From: Larkinella knui | Lineage (GTDB): Bacteria > Bacteroidota > Bacteroidia > Cytophagales > Spirosomataceae | Direction of reading: 5' to 3' | Assembly: GCF_003858645.1 (NCBI RefSeq) | Contig: NZ_RQJP01000004.1 | Coordinates: 620,001-684,000 of the forward strand | DNA: 64,000 nucleotides | Shown here: piece after piece, positions 8,893-17,292 of the stretch | How positions within the stretch are numbered: the stretch's first letter is position 1 | How the letters are laid out: the number at the start of each line of letters is the position of its first letter | Made by a program: the position numbers and the translations under genes | Notes under the pieces: generated by a model | The model's database searches: none | What the model saw: the letters and a program-made list of their open reading frames with translations, nothing else | What the model was told of the DNA's origin: nothing

Positions 8893-9492
8893 ATGAGTGA
8901 ATTCTGGGCGTATCTCCAACTGGGCTTTGCTCACATTACCGATCCGGGTGGTTACGACCATGTTTTATTTATCGTGGCGCTGTGTGCGATTTATAACCTC
9001 AATCAATGGAAACAGGTCCTGATTCTGATCACGGCTTTTACCATCGGCCACTCGCTTACGCTGGCCCTGGCCACCTTGCAACTCATCGACTATAGCACCG
9101 ATTTGATTGAACTACTGATTCCCATCACCATTCTGATTACCGCTGTTTCTAATTTTTTCTTTAAAGTACCCAAAAGCCGGTTTAATGAACAGCCGAAGCA
9201 ACCGAAGGGGCGGTATTCACTGGCTTTGGTGTTCGGATTGATTCACGGTATGGGTTTTTCCAATTATTTACGGAGTTTGCTGGGGCAACAGTCGAGTATC
9301 CTGAAACCGTTGTTTGCCTTTAACCTCGGACTCGAATTTGGCCAGATTTTTATCGTTCTCCTGGTGTTGACGCTGGCCTTCGTATTACTCGAACTGCTGA
9401 AAGTTCGGCGTCACGACTGGAATCTGATCATTTCCGGTATCGTCGCCGGAATGGCGCTCTCGCTGATCATCAACAATCCGTATTTAAACTGA
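8893..9492 (+). CDS. HupE/UreJ family membrane protein
   Basis: 199 aa, almost entirely hydrophobic, with about six membrane segments. Family features: an N-terminal FAHITDPGGYDHVLFIVALCA with conserved His and Asp residues, FTIGHSLTLALA, and GLIHGMGFSNYL in the second half. HupE/UreJ proteins are linked to nickel (or cobalt) supply for hydrogenase and urease in other bacteria, but this shorter Bacteroidota group occurs without such enzymes, and none is encoded here. Metal transport is therefore an inference. Confidence 0.85.
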   Translation: MSEFWAYLQLGFAHITDPGGYDHVLFIVALCAIYNLNQWKQVLILITAFTIGHSLTLALATLQLIDYSTDLIELLIPITILITAVSNFFFKVPKSRFNEQPKQPKGRYSLALVFGLIHGMGFSNYLRSLLGQQSSILKPLFAFNLGLEFGQIFIVLLVLTLAFVLLELLKVRRHDWNLIISGIVAGMALSLIINNPYLN

Positions 9493-9677
9493 CGTATTAG
9501 CAAGGCGGCCCCATTCGATGAGTTGGATTGCTCGCCTGGAATTAGGAGAATAGTGGGGATAAATAGAAACTTTAGCAGCATTATCACTCTCTGCTGCTGA
9601 GGGATACGGATAGTTTACCGGTTTGTTAGTAACTTCATAGCCATATTCATCTACAAATTATATTCTGATACCTAACT

Positions 9678-12080
9678 ATGAAGTTTAGATTATCTCTGTT
9701 GGTTGCGGGATTGACCGCAATAGTATTTGGCGCCGGGGCTCAAATGCCATCGACACCCAATTATAAGGCCAACGATCGTTTTGAACAAATGGGCTCGTTA
9801 TTACCCACGCCCAACACCTTCCGTACGGCTTCGGGTTCGCCCGGTCGCGATTTCTTCCAGAACCGGGCCGATTACGACATCAAGGTTGAACTCGATGATG
9901 CCAATCAGAAAATAACCGGATCGGAACTGGTGACGTATCATAACAACTCACCCGACGAACTGAAATACATCTGGCTGCAACTGGAGCAGAATTTATTCGA
10001 AAAAGGATCCATTGGCGGAATTACCCGGACGGGAAGTGTCAACGAAACCGGCATGTCGGCGGCTTCGCTGGGCGCTCTGACGTCAACCGCCGGGCGGGGA
10101 CGTGGCCCATCCACGGACCGCGATTTTGGGTATAAAATTACGGCGGTAAAAGACAAAACCGGCAAACCGCTAAAATACACGATTAACCAGACCATGATGC
10201 GAATCGACCTGCCCGCGCCGTTAAAACCGGGTCAGAGTTTCGTGTTTGGCGTCGACTGGAATTACCTCATTACGGAATACTACGGACGGAGCGGTTACGA
10301 ATATTTTGCGAAAGACGGCAACTATAACTATTTCATTGCCCACTGGTTTCCGCGTCTGGCGGTTTACGACGATGTGAATGGCTGGCAGCACAAGCAGTTT
10401 CTCGGTCAGGGTGAGTTCACGCTGATTTTCGGAAATTATAAAGTCGCCATCACCGTTCCCAACGACCACATTGTGGCGGCTTCGGGCGAGTGTCAGAATT
10501 ACAAACAGGTGTTGACGCCCACGCAATCGCAACGGCTGCAAAAAGCCGCCAGTTCGAAAACGCCGGTCGTAATTGTGACCCAGGACGAAGCCGTAGCCGC
10601 TGAGAAAGCCAAACCAACCGGAAAAAAAACCTGGATTTACAAAGCCGATAACGTCCGGGATTTCGCCTTTGCCTCCTCGCGCAAATTCATCTGGGATGCC
10701 ATGCAAACCGACGTCTACGGTGATGGAAAGAAAATCTGGAGCATGTCGTTTTACCCCAAAGAAGGCAATCCGCTCTGGGGACAATATTCGACCCGTGCGG
10801 TGGAACATACGCTGAAATCCTACGGAAACCGCACTTTCAAATACCCGTATCCGGTTGCTATTTCGTGTCACGGTACCGCAGGTGGTGGCATGGAATACCC
10901 GATGATCAGCTTCAACGGCGGGCGGCCCGAACCGGATGGGACGTATTCCGAAGCCACCAAAGCCGGGATGATCGGCGTGATCATTCACGAAGTGGGCCAC
11001 AACTTTTTTCCGATGATCGTCAATTCCGACGAGCGGCAATGGGCCTGGATGGACGAGGGGTTAAACACCTTCTGCCAGTATCTGGCCGAAAAAGAATGGG
11101 ATTACAAATTTCCGACCCGACGTGGCGAGCCCTATCAGATTGTCGATTATATGAAGTCTGACAAATCAGTGCTGTCGCCCATCATGACCTCTTCGGAAAA
11201 TGTGGTGAACCTGGGCTCCAATGCCTACGCCAAACCGGCGGCCGCCCTGAATATCCTGCGCGAAACCGTCATGGGTCGTGAACTGTTCGACTATGCGTTT
11301 AAAGAGTATGCCAATCGCTGGGCCTTCAAAAACCCCACTCCGGCCGACTTCTTCCGCACCATGGAGGATGCCTCGGGCGTCGATCTGGACTGGTTCTGGA
11401 AAGGCTGGTTCTACGGCGTCGAACCCGTCGATCAGGATCTGGTCGAAGTCGACTGGTTTACGCTCAATACCCAGAATCCGGAAATCGAAAAAGCCCTGGC
11501 CCGCTCTGAAGCCGAAGCCAGAGCCAACACCATGAGCAAAATTCGGGATGCGGCCACCAAAGACCAGACCGTAGTGGCCAAGGACTCGACCATGAAGGAT
11601 TTCTACAACCGCTACGATCCATACGCCGTAACGGATGCCGACCGGAAGAAATACCAGGATTATCTGGCGACGCTGTCGAACGACGAACGCAAGACGCTCG
11701 AATCAAAGAACAACTTCTATACGCTGACGCTGAAAAACAAGGGCGGTTTGCCCATGCCGGTGATTGTGCGAATGCAGTTTGAAGACGGCACGGATTCGGT
11801 AGCGCGTTTTCCGGCGGAGATCTGGCGTTTCAACGACGTGCAGATCAACAAGGTGATTGCCACCAGCAAAAAAGTCACGCAATGGACGCTCGACCCCTTT
11901 CAGGAAATCGCCGACATCGACGATGCCAACAATTCCTTTCCACGGGTAGCCAAGCCGACGCGTTTCCAGTTGTTCAAGCAGCAGGAGCAACGCCGGGGCG
12001 CAGCGGGTCCGAATCCGATGCAGCAACAGCAGCAAAGTACGCAGCCACCGGCCCGGCAGGGAGGAGCCAGTAAGAATTAG
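9678..12080 (+). CDS. Secreted M1 family metallopeptidase
   Basis: 800 aa with a cleavable signal peptide (about residues 1-22, ending AGAQ). Gluzincin zinc site: HEVGH at 437-441 and the third ligand Glu460 in WMDEGLNTF, giving HExxH-x18-E. The exopeptidase motif preceding it is GGGMEYP, a variant of the usual GxMEN. The N-terminal domain (about 50-250) is the beta-sandwich that binds the peptide N-terminus. The C-terminus ends in a low-complexity Q/P-rich tail. Expected role: trimming of peptides in the periplasm or outside the cell. Stands as a single gene. Confidence 0.93.
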   Translation: MKFRLSLLVAGLTAIVFGAGAQMPSTPNYKANDRFEQMGSLLPTPNTFRTASGSPGRDFFQNRADYDIKVELDDANQKITGSELVTYHNNSPDELKYIWLQLEQNLFEKGSIGGITRTGSVNETGMSAASLGALTSTAGRGRGPSTDRDFGYKITAVKDKTGKPLKYTINQTMMRIDLPAPLKPGQSFVFGVDWNYLITEYYGRSGYEYFAKDGNYNYFIAHWFPRLAVYDDVNGWQHKQFLGQGEFTLIFGNYKVAITVPNDHIVAASGECQNYKQVLTPTQSQRLQKAASSKTPVVIVTQDEAVAAEKAKPTGKKTWIYKADNVRDFAFASSRKFIWDAMQTDVYGDGKKIWSMSFYPKEGNPLWGQYSTRAVEHTLKSYGNRTFKYPYPVAISCHGTAGGGMEYPMISFNGGRPEPDGTYSEATKAGMIGVIIHEVGHNFFPMIVNSDERQWAWMDEGLNTFCQYLAEKEWDYKFPTRRGEPYQIVDYMKSDKSVLSPIMTSSENVVNLGSNAYAKPAAALNILRETVMGRELFDYAFKEYANRWAFKNPTPADFFRTMEDASGVDLDWFWKGWFYGVEPVDQDLVEVDWFTLNTQNPEIEKALARSEAEARANTMSKIRDAATKDQTVVAKDSTMKDFYNRYDPYAVTDADRKKYQDYLATLSNDERKTLESKNNFYTLTLKNKGGLPMPVIVRMQFEDGTDSVARFPAEIWRFNDVQINKVIATSKKVTQWTLDPFQEIADIDDANNSFPRVAKPTRFQLFKQQEQRRGAAGPNPMQQQQQSTQPPARQGGASKN

Positions 12081-12093
12081 GTCCTGATGGACC

Positions 12094-12165
12094 AATGAAT
12101 TGTGAACAATGAATTTGCAGGTAAATCGAGATTCTTTCAGCACGATTCATTGTTCATTATTCATT
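12094..12165. repeat. Quasi-palindromic intergenic repeat (GAACAATGAAT words)
   Basis: Arms 12094-12114 and 12145-12165 are reverse complements at 19 of 21 positions and are built from reiterated AATGAA/GAACAATGAAT words. Lies between the M1 peptidase and tRNA-Pro. One of several similar elements in the window. Confidence 0.6.
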
Positions 12166-12188
12166 ATTCATTAAGTTTGCACCCAATT

Positions 12189-12262
12189 CGGGATGTAGCA
12201 CAGCCAGGTAGTGTACTTGCATGGGGTGCAAGGGGTCGTGGGTTCGAATCCCGCCATCCCGA
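12189..12262 (+). tRNA. tRNA-Pro (anticodon GGG)
   Basis: 74 nt without encoded CCA. Acceptor stem CGGGATG/CATCCCG with the C1-G72 pair typical of bacterial proline tRNAs and discriminator A. D-arm GCAC…GTGT, anticodon stem CTTGC/GCAAG with loop ATGGGGT giving anticodon GGG (reads CCC/CCU), T-arm GTGGG-TTCGAAT-CCCGC. A strong terminator hairpin follows at 12273-12307. Confidence 0.95.
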
Positions 12263-12272
12263 CTGGTGGGCC

Positions 12273-12311
12273 AAACGGCAGTTAGATTAATGATCTAACT
12301 GCCGTTTTTTA
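12273..12311 (+). terminator. Rho-independent terminator after tRNA-Pro
   Basis: Perfect 15-bp stem (12273-12287 with 12293-12307), 5-nt loop, followed by a run of T residues (GTTTTTTATTT). Ends the tRNA transcript. Confidence 0.85.
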
Positions 12312-12314
12312 TTT

Positions 12315-12351
12315 CGCCACCGGTCAGGTTTTCAAAACCTGACCGGTGGCG
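12315..12351. repeat. Perfect 18-bp palindrome with 1-nt centre
   Basis: Arms 12315-12332 and 12334-12351 are perfect complements around a single C. Core: ACCGGTCAGG TTTT C AAAA CCTGACCGGT. It follows the tRNA terminator directly and lacks a T-run after the stem, so it looks more like a dispersed palindromic repeat than a terminator, though it could serve the minus-strand VOC gene (ends at 12381). Confidence 0.65.
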
Positions 12352-12380
12352 TCTGCGGTAGAGGTATTATTTGCGGTAGG

Positions 12381-12767
12381 CTATGCGTCCTCAGGCTGAA
12401 AAAGCTGAATCCAATTTCCACAGGTGTCGTCGAAGACGGTTTCAGTGCCCCAGTCGGTTTTTGTCGGCTCTTTTTTAAAAACAACGCCCCGGTTTTTCAG
12501 TCGTTCATACTCTTTCTGAATAGCCGCTGAACTGAAGACAATGGCCGGTATACCGGCTTTATACAGCGCTTCTTGAAAATTCTTGCCAATGGGGTTGTCG
12601 GTTGGTTCCAGCAATAAACCTGTCCCATCCGGATCTTCCGGCGAAACGACGATCGCCAGGTTGGCTTCCGGAACGTACATGCGGTTGGCAAAACCCAGAA
12701 CTTCGGTGTAAAATGCAAAAGCTTCGAGGGGGTTATTCACAAATATACCCGTCATTCCAATCTTCAT
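12381..12767 (-). CDS. VOC family protein (glyoxalase/bleomycin-resistance fold)
   Basis: 128 aa from the ATG at 12767 (MKIGMTGIFVNNPLEAFAFY); longer readings overlap the upstream gene and lack family character. Pattern of a vicinal-oxygen-chelate half-domain pair: DPLEAFAFYTEVLGF-like N-terminal helix, central LAIVVSPED, and the second module ending GTETVFDDTCGNWIQLFQ, where D and the aromatic strand are typical. Such small single-subunit VOC proteins bind small molecules or act as lyases/dioxygenases; the substrate is unknown. It sits 35 bases after the DUF4199 gene on the same strand, so the two may be co-transcribed. Confidence 0.8.
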   Translation of the reverse strand: MKIGMTGIFVNNPLEAFAFYTEVLGFANRMYVPEANLAIVVSPEDPDGTGLLLEPTDNPIGKNFQEALYKAGIPAIVFSSAAIQKEYERLKNRGVVFKKEPTKTDWGTETVFDDTCGNWIQLFQPEDA

Positions 12768-12802
12768 AAAAAACGATTTAGGGGTTTGCAGCCAATTTTT
12801 AA

Positions 12803-13336
12803 TTACGCCGTTTGAATGGGCTGGTTGTTTCTTTTCAACAGCAAAGCGCAAATCAGCGAAATAATTAAACCGACCGGTAAAATTTCCAGATACGTGAGTG
12901 CAATGACGCCAAGCGGACTCTTATACATTTCCGTATAACCGGCTAATTCTGCCAGTTTTTTGTCCAATTCAAGCTGGCTGGCGCCGTTCGCTTTGGCCTC
13001 TTTTAAAACATGATCGATGTACTTTTCCATGAAATCGGGAATGAATACGTAATATTCGATCAGCCAGGTGAAAACGTACATCGAAGAAGCAATCAAAGTG
13101 ATGTACAGGCCGATTGTAAACGCTTTCCCGAACGAGATAATCCGGTTGTTATAGTTATCTCTGAAGTTTTTTATACCGACAAAAATGAGAGAAAAGGCCA
13201 GGATCATGGAGGCATACCCCAGAACCATGTTGCCTTCATAGTTATTGTTGGTGTAACACACCGCCGTGGAGACGACCATCACGCAGGTGAGGATGATACC
13301 GGCTATAAGCCCGCAGACCAGTACAATCTTTTTCAT
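12803..13336 (-). CDS. DUF4199 family membrane protein
   Basis: 177 aa with four membrane segments (about 4-26, 38-56, 72-95, 145-167) and a helical, charged loop between the third and fourth (FMEKYIDHVLKEAKANGAS). This layout and the phrase RDNYNNRIISFGKAFTIGLYI match DUF4199, a Bacteroidota protein family of unknown function. The downstream VOC gene is on the same strand; the LuxR-type regulator lies about 110 bases upstream, same strand. Confidence 0.8.
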   Translation of the reverse strand: MKKIVLVCGLIAGIILTCVMVVSTAVCYTNNNYEGNMVLGYASMILAFSLIFVGIKNFRDNYNNRIISFGKAFTIGLYITLIASSMYVFTWLIEYYVFIPDFMEKYIDHVLKEAKANGASQLELDKKLAELAGYTEMYKSPLGVIALTYLEILPVGLIISLICALLLKRNNQPIQTA

Positions 13337-13450
13337 AGAAGTAAGTTTACGTTGTTCCGGACAAAATTGAGCAGATCAATTCATTCAACGCTCATCCTTT
13401 CGGGTGATTTTTCAGAAAAGTGGTCAATTCATCCTTAAGGAGTAGAAGAG

Positions 13451-13921
13451 CTAGGGAATCAGGCTGAGCCGTTTGGCCTTTTCAATGGCCTGTGTTCGGC
13501 GCTTAACGTCCAGTTTTTCCAGTACTTTCGACGAATGCGTTTTGACGGTATTTAAGGAGACATACAAACGCGAAGCAATTTCCTGATTGCTCAAGCCTTC
13601 GGCCATCAATTGCAAAACTTCCAGTTCCCGTTTGCTTAAACCGATTTTAGCCAGTTCGTCTTCGTTTAAACTAAAATCGGTACGGTTGGTGAGATACACC
13701 GGTTTTTCGACAACAACAGTTTCTACTTTTGGGCTGATCAATTTTAAAGCGAGCCAGATTCCTAAACCGGTAAATAAAACAGCAATGGCACCAATGTAGA
13801 CTTCGGAAGCATGATTAATGATGATAAAACGCAATTCAAGCCATTTTAATAAAAACAATAAGAACGCCAGTGAAATACCGTAAAAGAGAATGGGTTTATT
13901 TCTTTTCAGGAAATCCAGCAT
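13451..13921 (-). CDS. Membrane-anchored LuxR-type regulator
   Basis: 156 aa from the ATG at 13921 (MLDFLKRNKPILFYG). Two membrane segments (about 9-25 and 40-62) precede a linker and a C-terminal LuxR/NarL helix-turn-helix (about 92-155: LSKRELEVLQLMAEGLSNQEIASRLYVSLNTVKTH in sequence, given here as its key parts SKRELEVLQLMAEG and NQEIASRLYVS). There is no receiver or ligand-binding domain, so regulation must come through the membrane part, through proteolysis, or through a partner such as the DUF4199 membrane protein encoded downstream. Target genes unknown. Confidence 0.85.
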   Translation of the reverse strand: MLDFLKRNKPILFYGISLAFLLFLLKWLELRFIIINHASEVYIGAIAVLFTGLGIWLALKLISPKVETVVVEKPVYLTNRTDFSLNEDELAKIGLSKRELEVLQLMAEGLSNQEIASRLYVSLNTVKTHSSKVLEKLDVKRRTQAIEKAKRLSLIP

Positions 13922-14067
13922 TAGAATTAGGCGAAGTGTAGCGTTCTTTTTACTTCTAAAAATACGGTATTTATGGTAAATACCGAAGCAAACCAAACTG
14001 GAAATAGCTTGTTTTCTCCGGCGTTTTCGGAGAAGAATTTAAAATTACTGACGCCCAGATTGGTTGA

Positions 14068-15447
14068 TTATTTGTCCGGAAAAACCGCTTCGTAATGCGC
14101 TGAAGGGTCAAAAATGCCTCCGCTTTGTTCGTAAAACGACTGGTCAGTAAGGTAAACGCCTTTTTGAGTTTTCGTCCAGGTTGCGCCAGCTTTGGGATGA
14201 TACGCCATCATTTTGTCCCAGTTTTTGTAATATTGATGCCCATTGGTTTCCTGTAAACCAACCGTCATGCCGGGAAATGGCGGTAGCCGGGCTGCCACCG
14301 ATTTGTTCCAGTCGACCAGAATCGGGTTGACCGTCAGATCGGCGCAAAAGCAGGGAATCTTCTTTTCGTAAGCCAACTGCGTGATTTTCATTGTCATGCT
14401 CAGCGTTTTAGCAATCGCTTTTACCGCAATGGCGGAGTAGCCCTGCTCAATCCGGCGGGCGGCATCCTCGACGGTATGCGCACTTTCGTCGGCGGCCACC
14501 CGCACGCCCATGTCGCCCACAAAAACCTCGTTATTTTCCTCAAACGGTTCTTCAATGACCGCAATCTGATCAAAAGCCCCAATTTTTTTGGCGTGATCCA
14601 AAAACCGGAGCAACGTTTCTTTCTTTTCGTAGCGCCCGTTGGCGTCGAAGTAATACGGTATTTTGCCGGTTTTGGTATACGGCGTTTCGTAGTGGCCAAT
14701 GGCTTTATGAACCGCCGTCAGAAAGGCAATGTCTTTCTCGATCATTTCCGACTGCGTTCCGGCTGATCCGGTTTTCAGCTTCATGATAAAATACCCCTCG
14801 TCGGCGGCCGCCTTGATTTTTTCGGCGGTGGTGCCCACACTGAACGACGGAATACTGGCCACCTTGTTGTGCCGGTAGGACAAGCCGGGTTTGTAGGCCG
14901 CCGGAACCATATCGTCGAAGCGCGCCATTTTATTTTCCTGCGCGTACAGCAGCCAGGCGGCATTATCGACAGAAACCAGGGCATTCAGGGCGAAGGTTTT
15001 TCGCAAATCCGGGTTGCGGGTGATCAGCTTTCCATACGCCAGAACTTCCGGCAGAAGGGTATCGAGTAAGTCGATAGGCGTGGTAAACGACGTTCCCTTA
15101 ATGAGTTGCAAAGCATGTTCGCTCATGGCATACATCAGCGCGTTGCCGGCACTTTCGGAATGAGCGGCAAACACGCTGGAGTCTGACCAGAGAACGCCCT
15201 GCGTCCCCAGACCGATTTTTCGAATGCCGGTATCGGATTCCAGCAACGAAATGGCCTGCCAGCTGTCGGTAATGGCACTCCCTTTAAACCGGTACGGATT
15301 CAGCGGTTCGCGCTCAAAATTGGAGTTGACGTTCCTGATCCGAATTTTTGCCAGCGGTTTTTTTGAAACTTCTGATTTCAGTGGAAAACCCGCTAGTCCA
15401 GTGGTCAACAGCAAGCTTGTTCTTTCGACAAATTTCCGGCGATTCAT
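14068..15447 (-). CDS. Enolase-superfamily enzyme with Tat-like signal
   Basis: 459 aa from the ATG at 15447 (a TTG four codons earlier is less likely). N-terminal MNRRKFVERTSLLL resembles a twin-arginine signal. Enolase-superfamily barrel residues are visible: KLK at 223-225, Asp268 in YFDANGRY, Glu299-300 in VIEEPFEEN, Asp320/Glu321 in AADESAHT, and Lys343 in AVKAIAKT. This Lys…Lys arrangement is that of the muconate cycloisomerase/dipeptide-epimerase group rather than the mandelate-racemase group with a His base. Substrate not predictable. Last gene of the minus-strand hexuronate/xylan cluster, separated from the preceding gene by a 31-bp inverted repeat. Confidence 0.85.
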   Translation of the reverse strand: MNRRKFVERTSLLLTTGLAGFPLKSEVSKKPLAKIRIRNVNSNFEREPLNPYRFKGSAITDSWQAISLLESDTGIRKIGLGTQGVLWSDSSVFAAHSESAGNALMYAMSEHALQLIKGTSFTTPIDLLDTLLPEVLAYGKLITRNPDLRKTFALNALVSVDNAAWLLYAQENKMARFDDMVPAAYKPGLSYRHNKVASIPSFSVGTTAEKIKAAADEGYFIMKLKTGSAGTQSEMIEKDIAFLTAVHKAIGHYETPYTKTGKIPYYFDANGRYEKKETLLRFLDHAKKIGAFDQIAVIEEPFEENNEVFVGDMGVRVAADESAHTVEDAARRIEQGYSAIAVKAIAKTLSMTMKITQLAYEKKIPCFCADLTVNPILVDWNKSVAARLPPFPGMTVGLQETNGHQYYKNWDKMMAYHPKAGATWTKTQKGVYLTDQSFYEQSGGIFDPSAHYEAVFPDK

Positions 15448-15469
15448 ATAGTATGTCAACGGTTTTTAA

Positions 15470-15554
15470 TAGGAACGCGGATTGAACGGATGTAACAGAT
15501 TTTCAAGGATAAAATCAGTTTTGATCTGTTGCATCCGTTCAATCCGCGTTCCTA
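15470..15554. repeat. Long inverted repeat (31-bp arms)
   Basis: Arms 15470-15500 and 15524-15554 pair at 30 of 31 positions (the exception is a G-T wobble) around a 23-nt loop. The arms consist of related words (GGATTGAACGGATGTAACAGAT). It fills the space between two genes of the xylan cluster. Confidence 0.8.
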
Positions 15555-15567
15555 TAAGGAATACGGT

Positions 15568-16443
15568 TTATGCGGTCATTTTCTCAAAAAGTTGCCGCTG
15601 TTCAATCAATGAAGCGACTTTATCCGCCGGATTGGTGTGGCATTCGAGGAGAATCCAGCCTTTGTAATTCATTTTGGCAAACCAGTCCAGCAATTGCTGA
15701 TACGGATAACCCGGGTCGTTGAACTCGCGGACGTGGACCGTATCGCCAAACCGGTCTTTTACCAGATTGAAGTTGTATTCCAGCCCTTTCCCGTTGAAAT
15801 CCTGCTTGTTACTGTTCCAGCAAATGGTCGCATTCTTGTTCGGTGCGTGGTCCATGATGGTTTTGATATTCGGCAATTCCTGCGTTTGTTCACCGTGGAC
15901 TTCCAGCCGGAGTTGCTGTCCGAAATCAGCCGCATACCTGGCCAGTTCGTCCAGCGACTGACCAATCTGCGCCAGCGTCTTTTCCGCCGGAACGTCTTTG
16001 TGCAGCGCGTTCGGTTTTACTTTCACCCCCGAACCGCCCACATCGGCGCTCAGCCGGATGAATTCTTTCGTCCGTTCGATGGATTTACGCAACTGCTCCT
16101 GGTCCGGGTAATCGTATTGCTGATTCGTGCCCAAACCGACAATCTTGACCGGGCTGTCGGCAAACTTTTTCTTTACTTCCGCCCGTTCGGCCGCTGTCAG
16201 ATTCGGCATCACGCCGTGGGCGTGTTCCACCCGCAATTCGGCACCGGTAATTCCGGCCGTCGTGCAGTTTTTAATCAGCGTCGGAACGTCCCAGTCTTTG
16301 CCCCACAAGTAGGTCACCATGCCGAGTTTCATCTTCGATTTTTTCCACTCGGGCGTATGGGCGAACGCCATTCCCGGCAGCAAAACGGCCCCGGTCAACA
16401 GCGACAAATCCTCGATAAAAGCTTTTCGGTTTATTTTTTTCAT
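15568..16443 (-). CDS. Sugar phosphate isomerase/epimerase family protein (xylose isomerase-like TIM barrel), secreted
   Basis: 291 aa. N-terminal MKKINRKAFIEDLSLLTGAVLLPGMAFAH is an export signal (Tat- or Sec-like). The mature part follows the AP endonuclease 2/xylose isomerase-like barrel: MKLGMVTYLWGKDWDVPTLI, GAELRVEH, a metal-site Glu in LRLEVHGEQ, a central ICWNSNK and C-terminal KGWILLECHT. Proteins of this family interconvert sugars or sugar acids. Its place between the SDR and an enolase-family gene suggests a role in uronate conversion; this is inference. ATG at 16443, 44 bases after the SDR stop. Confidence 0.82.
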   Translation of the reverse strand: MKKINRKAFIEDLSLLTGAVLLPGMAFAHTPEWKKSKMKLGMVTYLWGKDWDVPTLIKNCTTAGITGAELRVEHAHGVMPNLTAAERAEVKKKFADSPVKIVGLGTNQQYDYPDQEQLRKSIERTKEFIRLSADVGGSGVKVKPNALHKDVPAEKTLAQIGQSLDELARYAADFGQQLRLEVHGEQTQELPNIKTIMDHAPNKNATICWNSNKQDFNGKGLEYNFNLVKDRFGDTVHVREFNDPGYPYQQLLDWFAKMNYKGWILLECHTNPADKVASLIEQRQLFEKMTA

Positions 16444-16487
16444 GGGAAAGTAAAGGGCGAAAGAGTGAATGAAAAGATGGCTGGCCG

Positions 16488-17270
16488 TTAAAATCCGATC
16501 GAATTTCCGCCGTCGACGGGCAGGGAAGCGCCGGTAATGTAGCGGGCGGCATCGGACGACAGAAAGACGGCGGCATGACCAATGTCGTCCGGTTTGCCAA
16601 AATGACCCATTGGCGTTCGGCGCATGGCACGGTCGCGCCGGTCGGGGTCACCGCCCATCGCTTTTTTGCTCATCTCGGTTTCAATAAATCCCGGCGCAAT
16701 CGCATTGACGCGAACGTTGTGGGGCGAAAACTCCGACGCCAGCACTTTCACCATGCCCTCGACGCCCGATTTGGAAGCAGCATACGCCACCACGCGGTCG
16801 ATGCCGTAGTAGGCCGCCATCGACGAAATCATCAGAATGGAACCGCTGCGCCGGGGAACCATTCGCCGGGCACAGGCGCGGGTCAGGGCAAAAACCGCAT
16901 TCAGATTGGTTTGAATAATCCGGCTAAACTCTTCATCGGTGACTTCCAACGCCGGTTTTTTCAGGTTAATACCGGCGTTGTTGACCAGAATATCGATGGG
17001 CGCGAGCGTCGTTTCAATCTGTTCCACCAAGGCATCCAGCGCGCTTAATTCGGATACGTCATTGACGAAATAATGAGCGGTTTCGCCCAGTTTTTCGATG
17101 GCTTCCCGAAGCGGTTCTTCCCGCCGTCCGGTAATAACCACCGTGGCTCCGGCCTGCACCATGCAGCGGGCAATGTCAAAACCGATGCCGGTTCCTCCGC
17201 CGGTGATGAGCGCCAGTTTTCCGGTCAATGAAAATACGTTCTGAATGGGTTGATTATCGGATGATTGCAC
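16488..17270 (-). CDS. SDR family oxidoreductase, candidate fructuronate reductase
   Basis: 260 aa classical short-chain dehydrogenase. Cofactor motif TGGGTGIG at 23-30, NNAG at 97-100, catalytic Ser149/150, Tyr163 and Lys167 (YAASK). The only usable start is GTG at 17270, because an in-frame stop lies ten codons upstream within the end of the GH67 gene. By family it is close to gluconate 5-dehydrogenase/KduD-type enzymes. In Bacillus subtilis an SDR (YjmF) next to uxuA reduces fructuronate to mannonate; the same job here would link glucuronate release to UxuA. The role is inferred from context. Confidence 0.88.
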   Translation of the reverse strand: MQSSDNQPIQNVFSLTGKLALITGGGTGIGFDIARCMVQAGATVVITGRREEPLREAIEKLGETAHYFVNDVSELSALDALVEQIETTLAPIDILVNNAGINLKKPALEVTDEEFSRIIQTNLNAVFALTRACARRMVPRRSGSILMISSMAAYYGIDRVVAYAASKSGVEGMVKVLASEFSPHNVRVNAIAPGFIETEMSKKAMGGDPDRRDRAMRRTPMGHFGKPDDIGHAAVFLSSDAARYITGASLPVDGGNSIGF

Positions 17271-17292
17271 GTTTTCGGGTAGTTAAATACGG

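Noticed and set aside
12102-12290. 62-codon ORF over the tRNA-Pro region
   Set aside because: It reads through the tRNA; the phrase [22 protein letters not shown] is the typical translation of a tRNA gene.
15637-16491. 284-codon ORF on the plus strand
   Set aside because: Antisense to the TIM-barrel epimerase gene, composition rich in F, R and V without motif.
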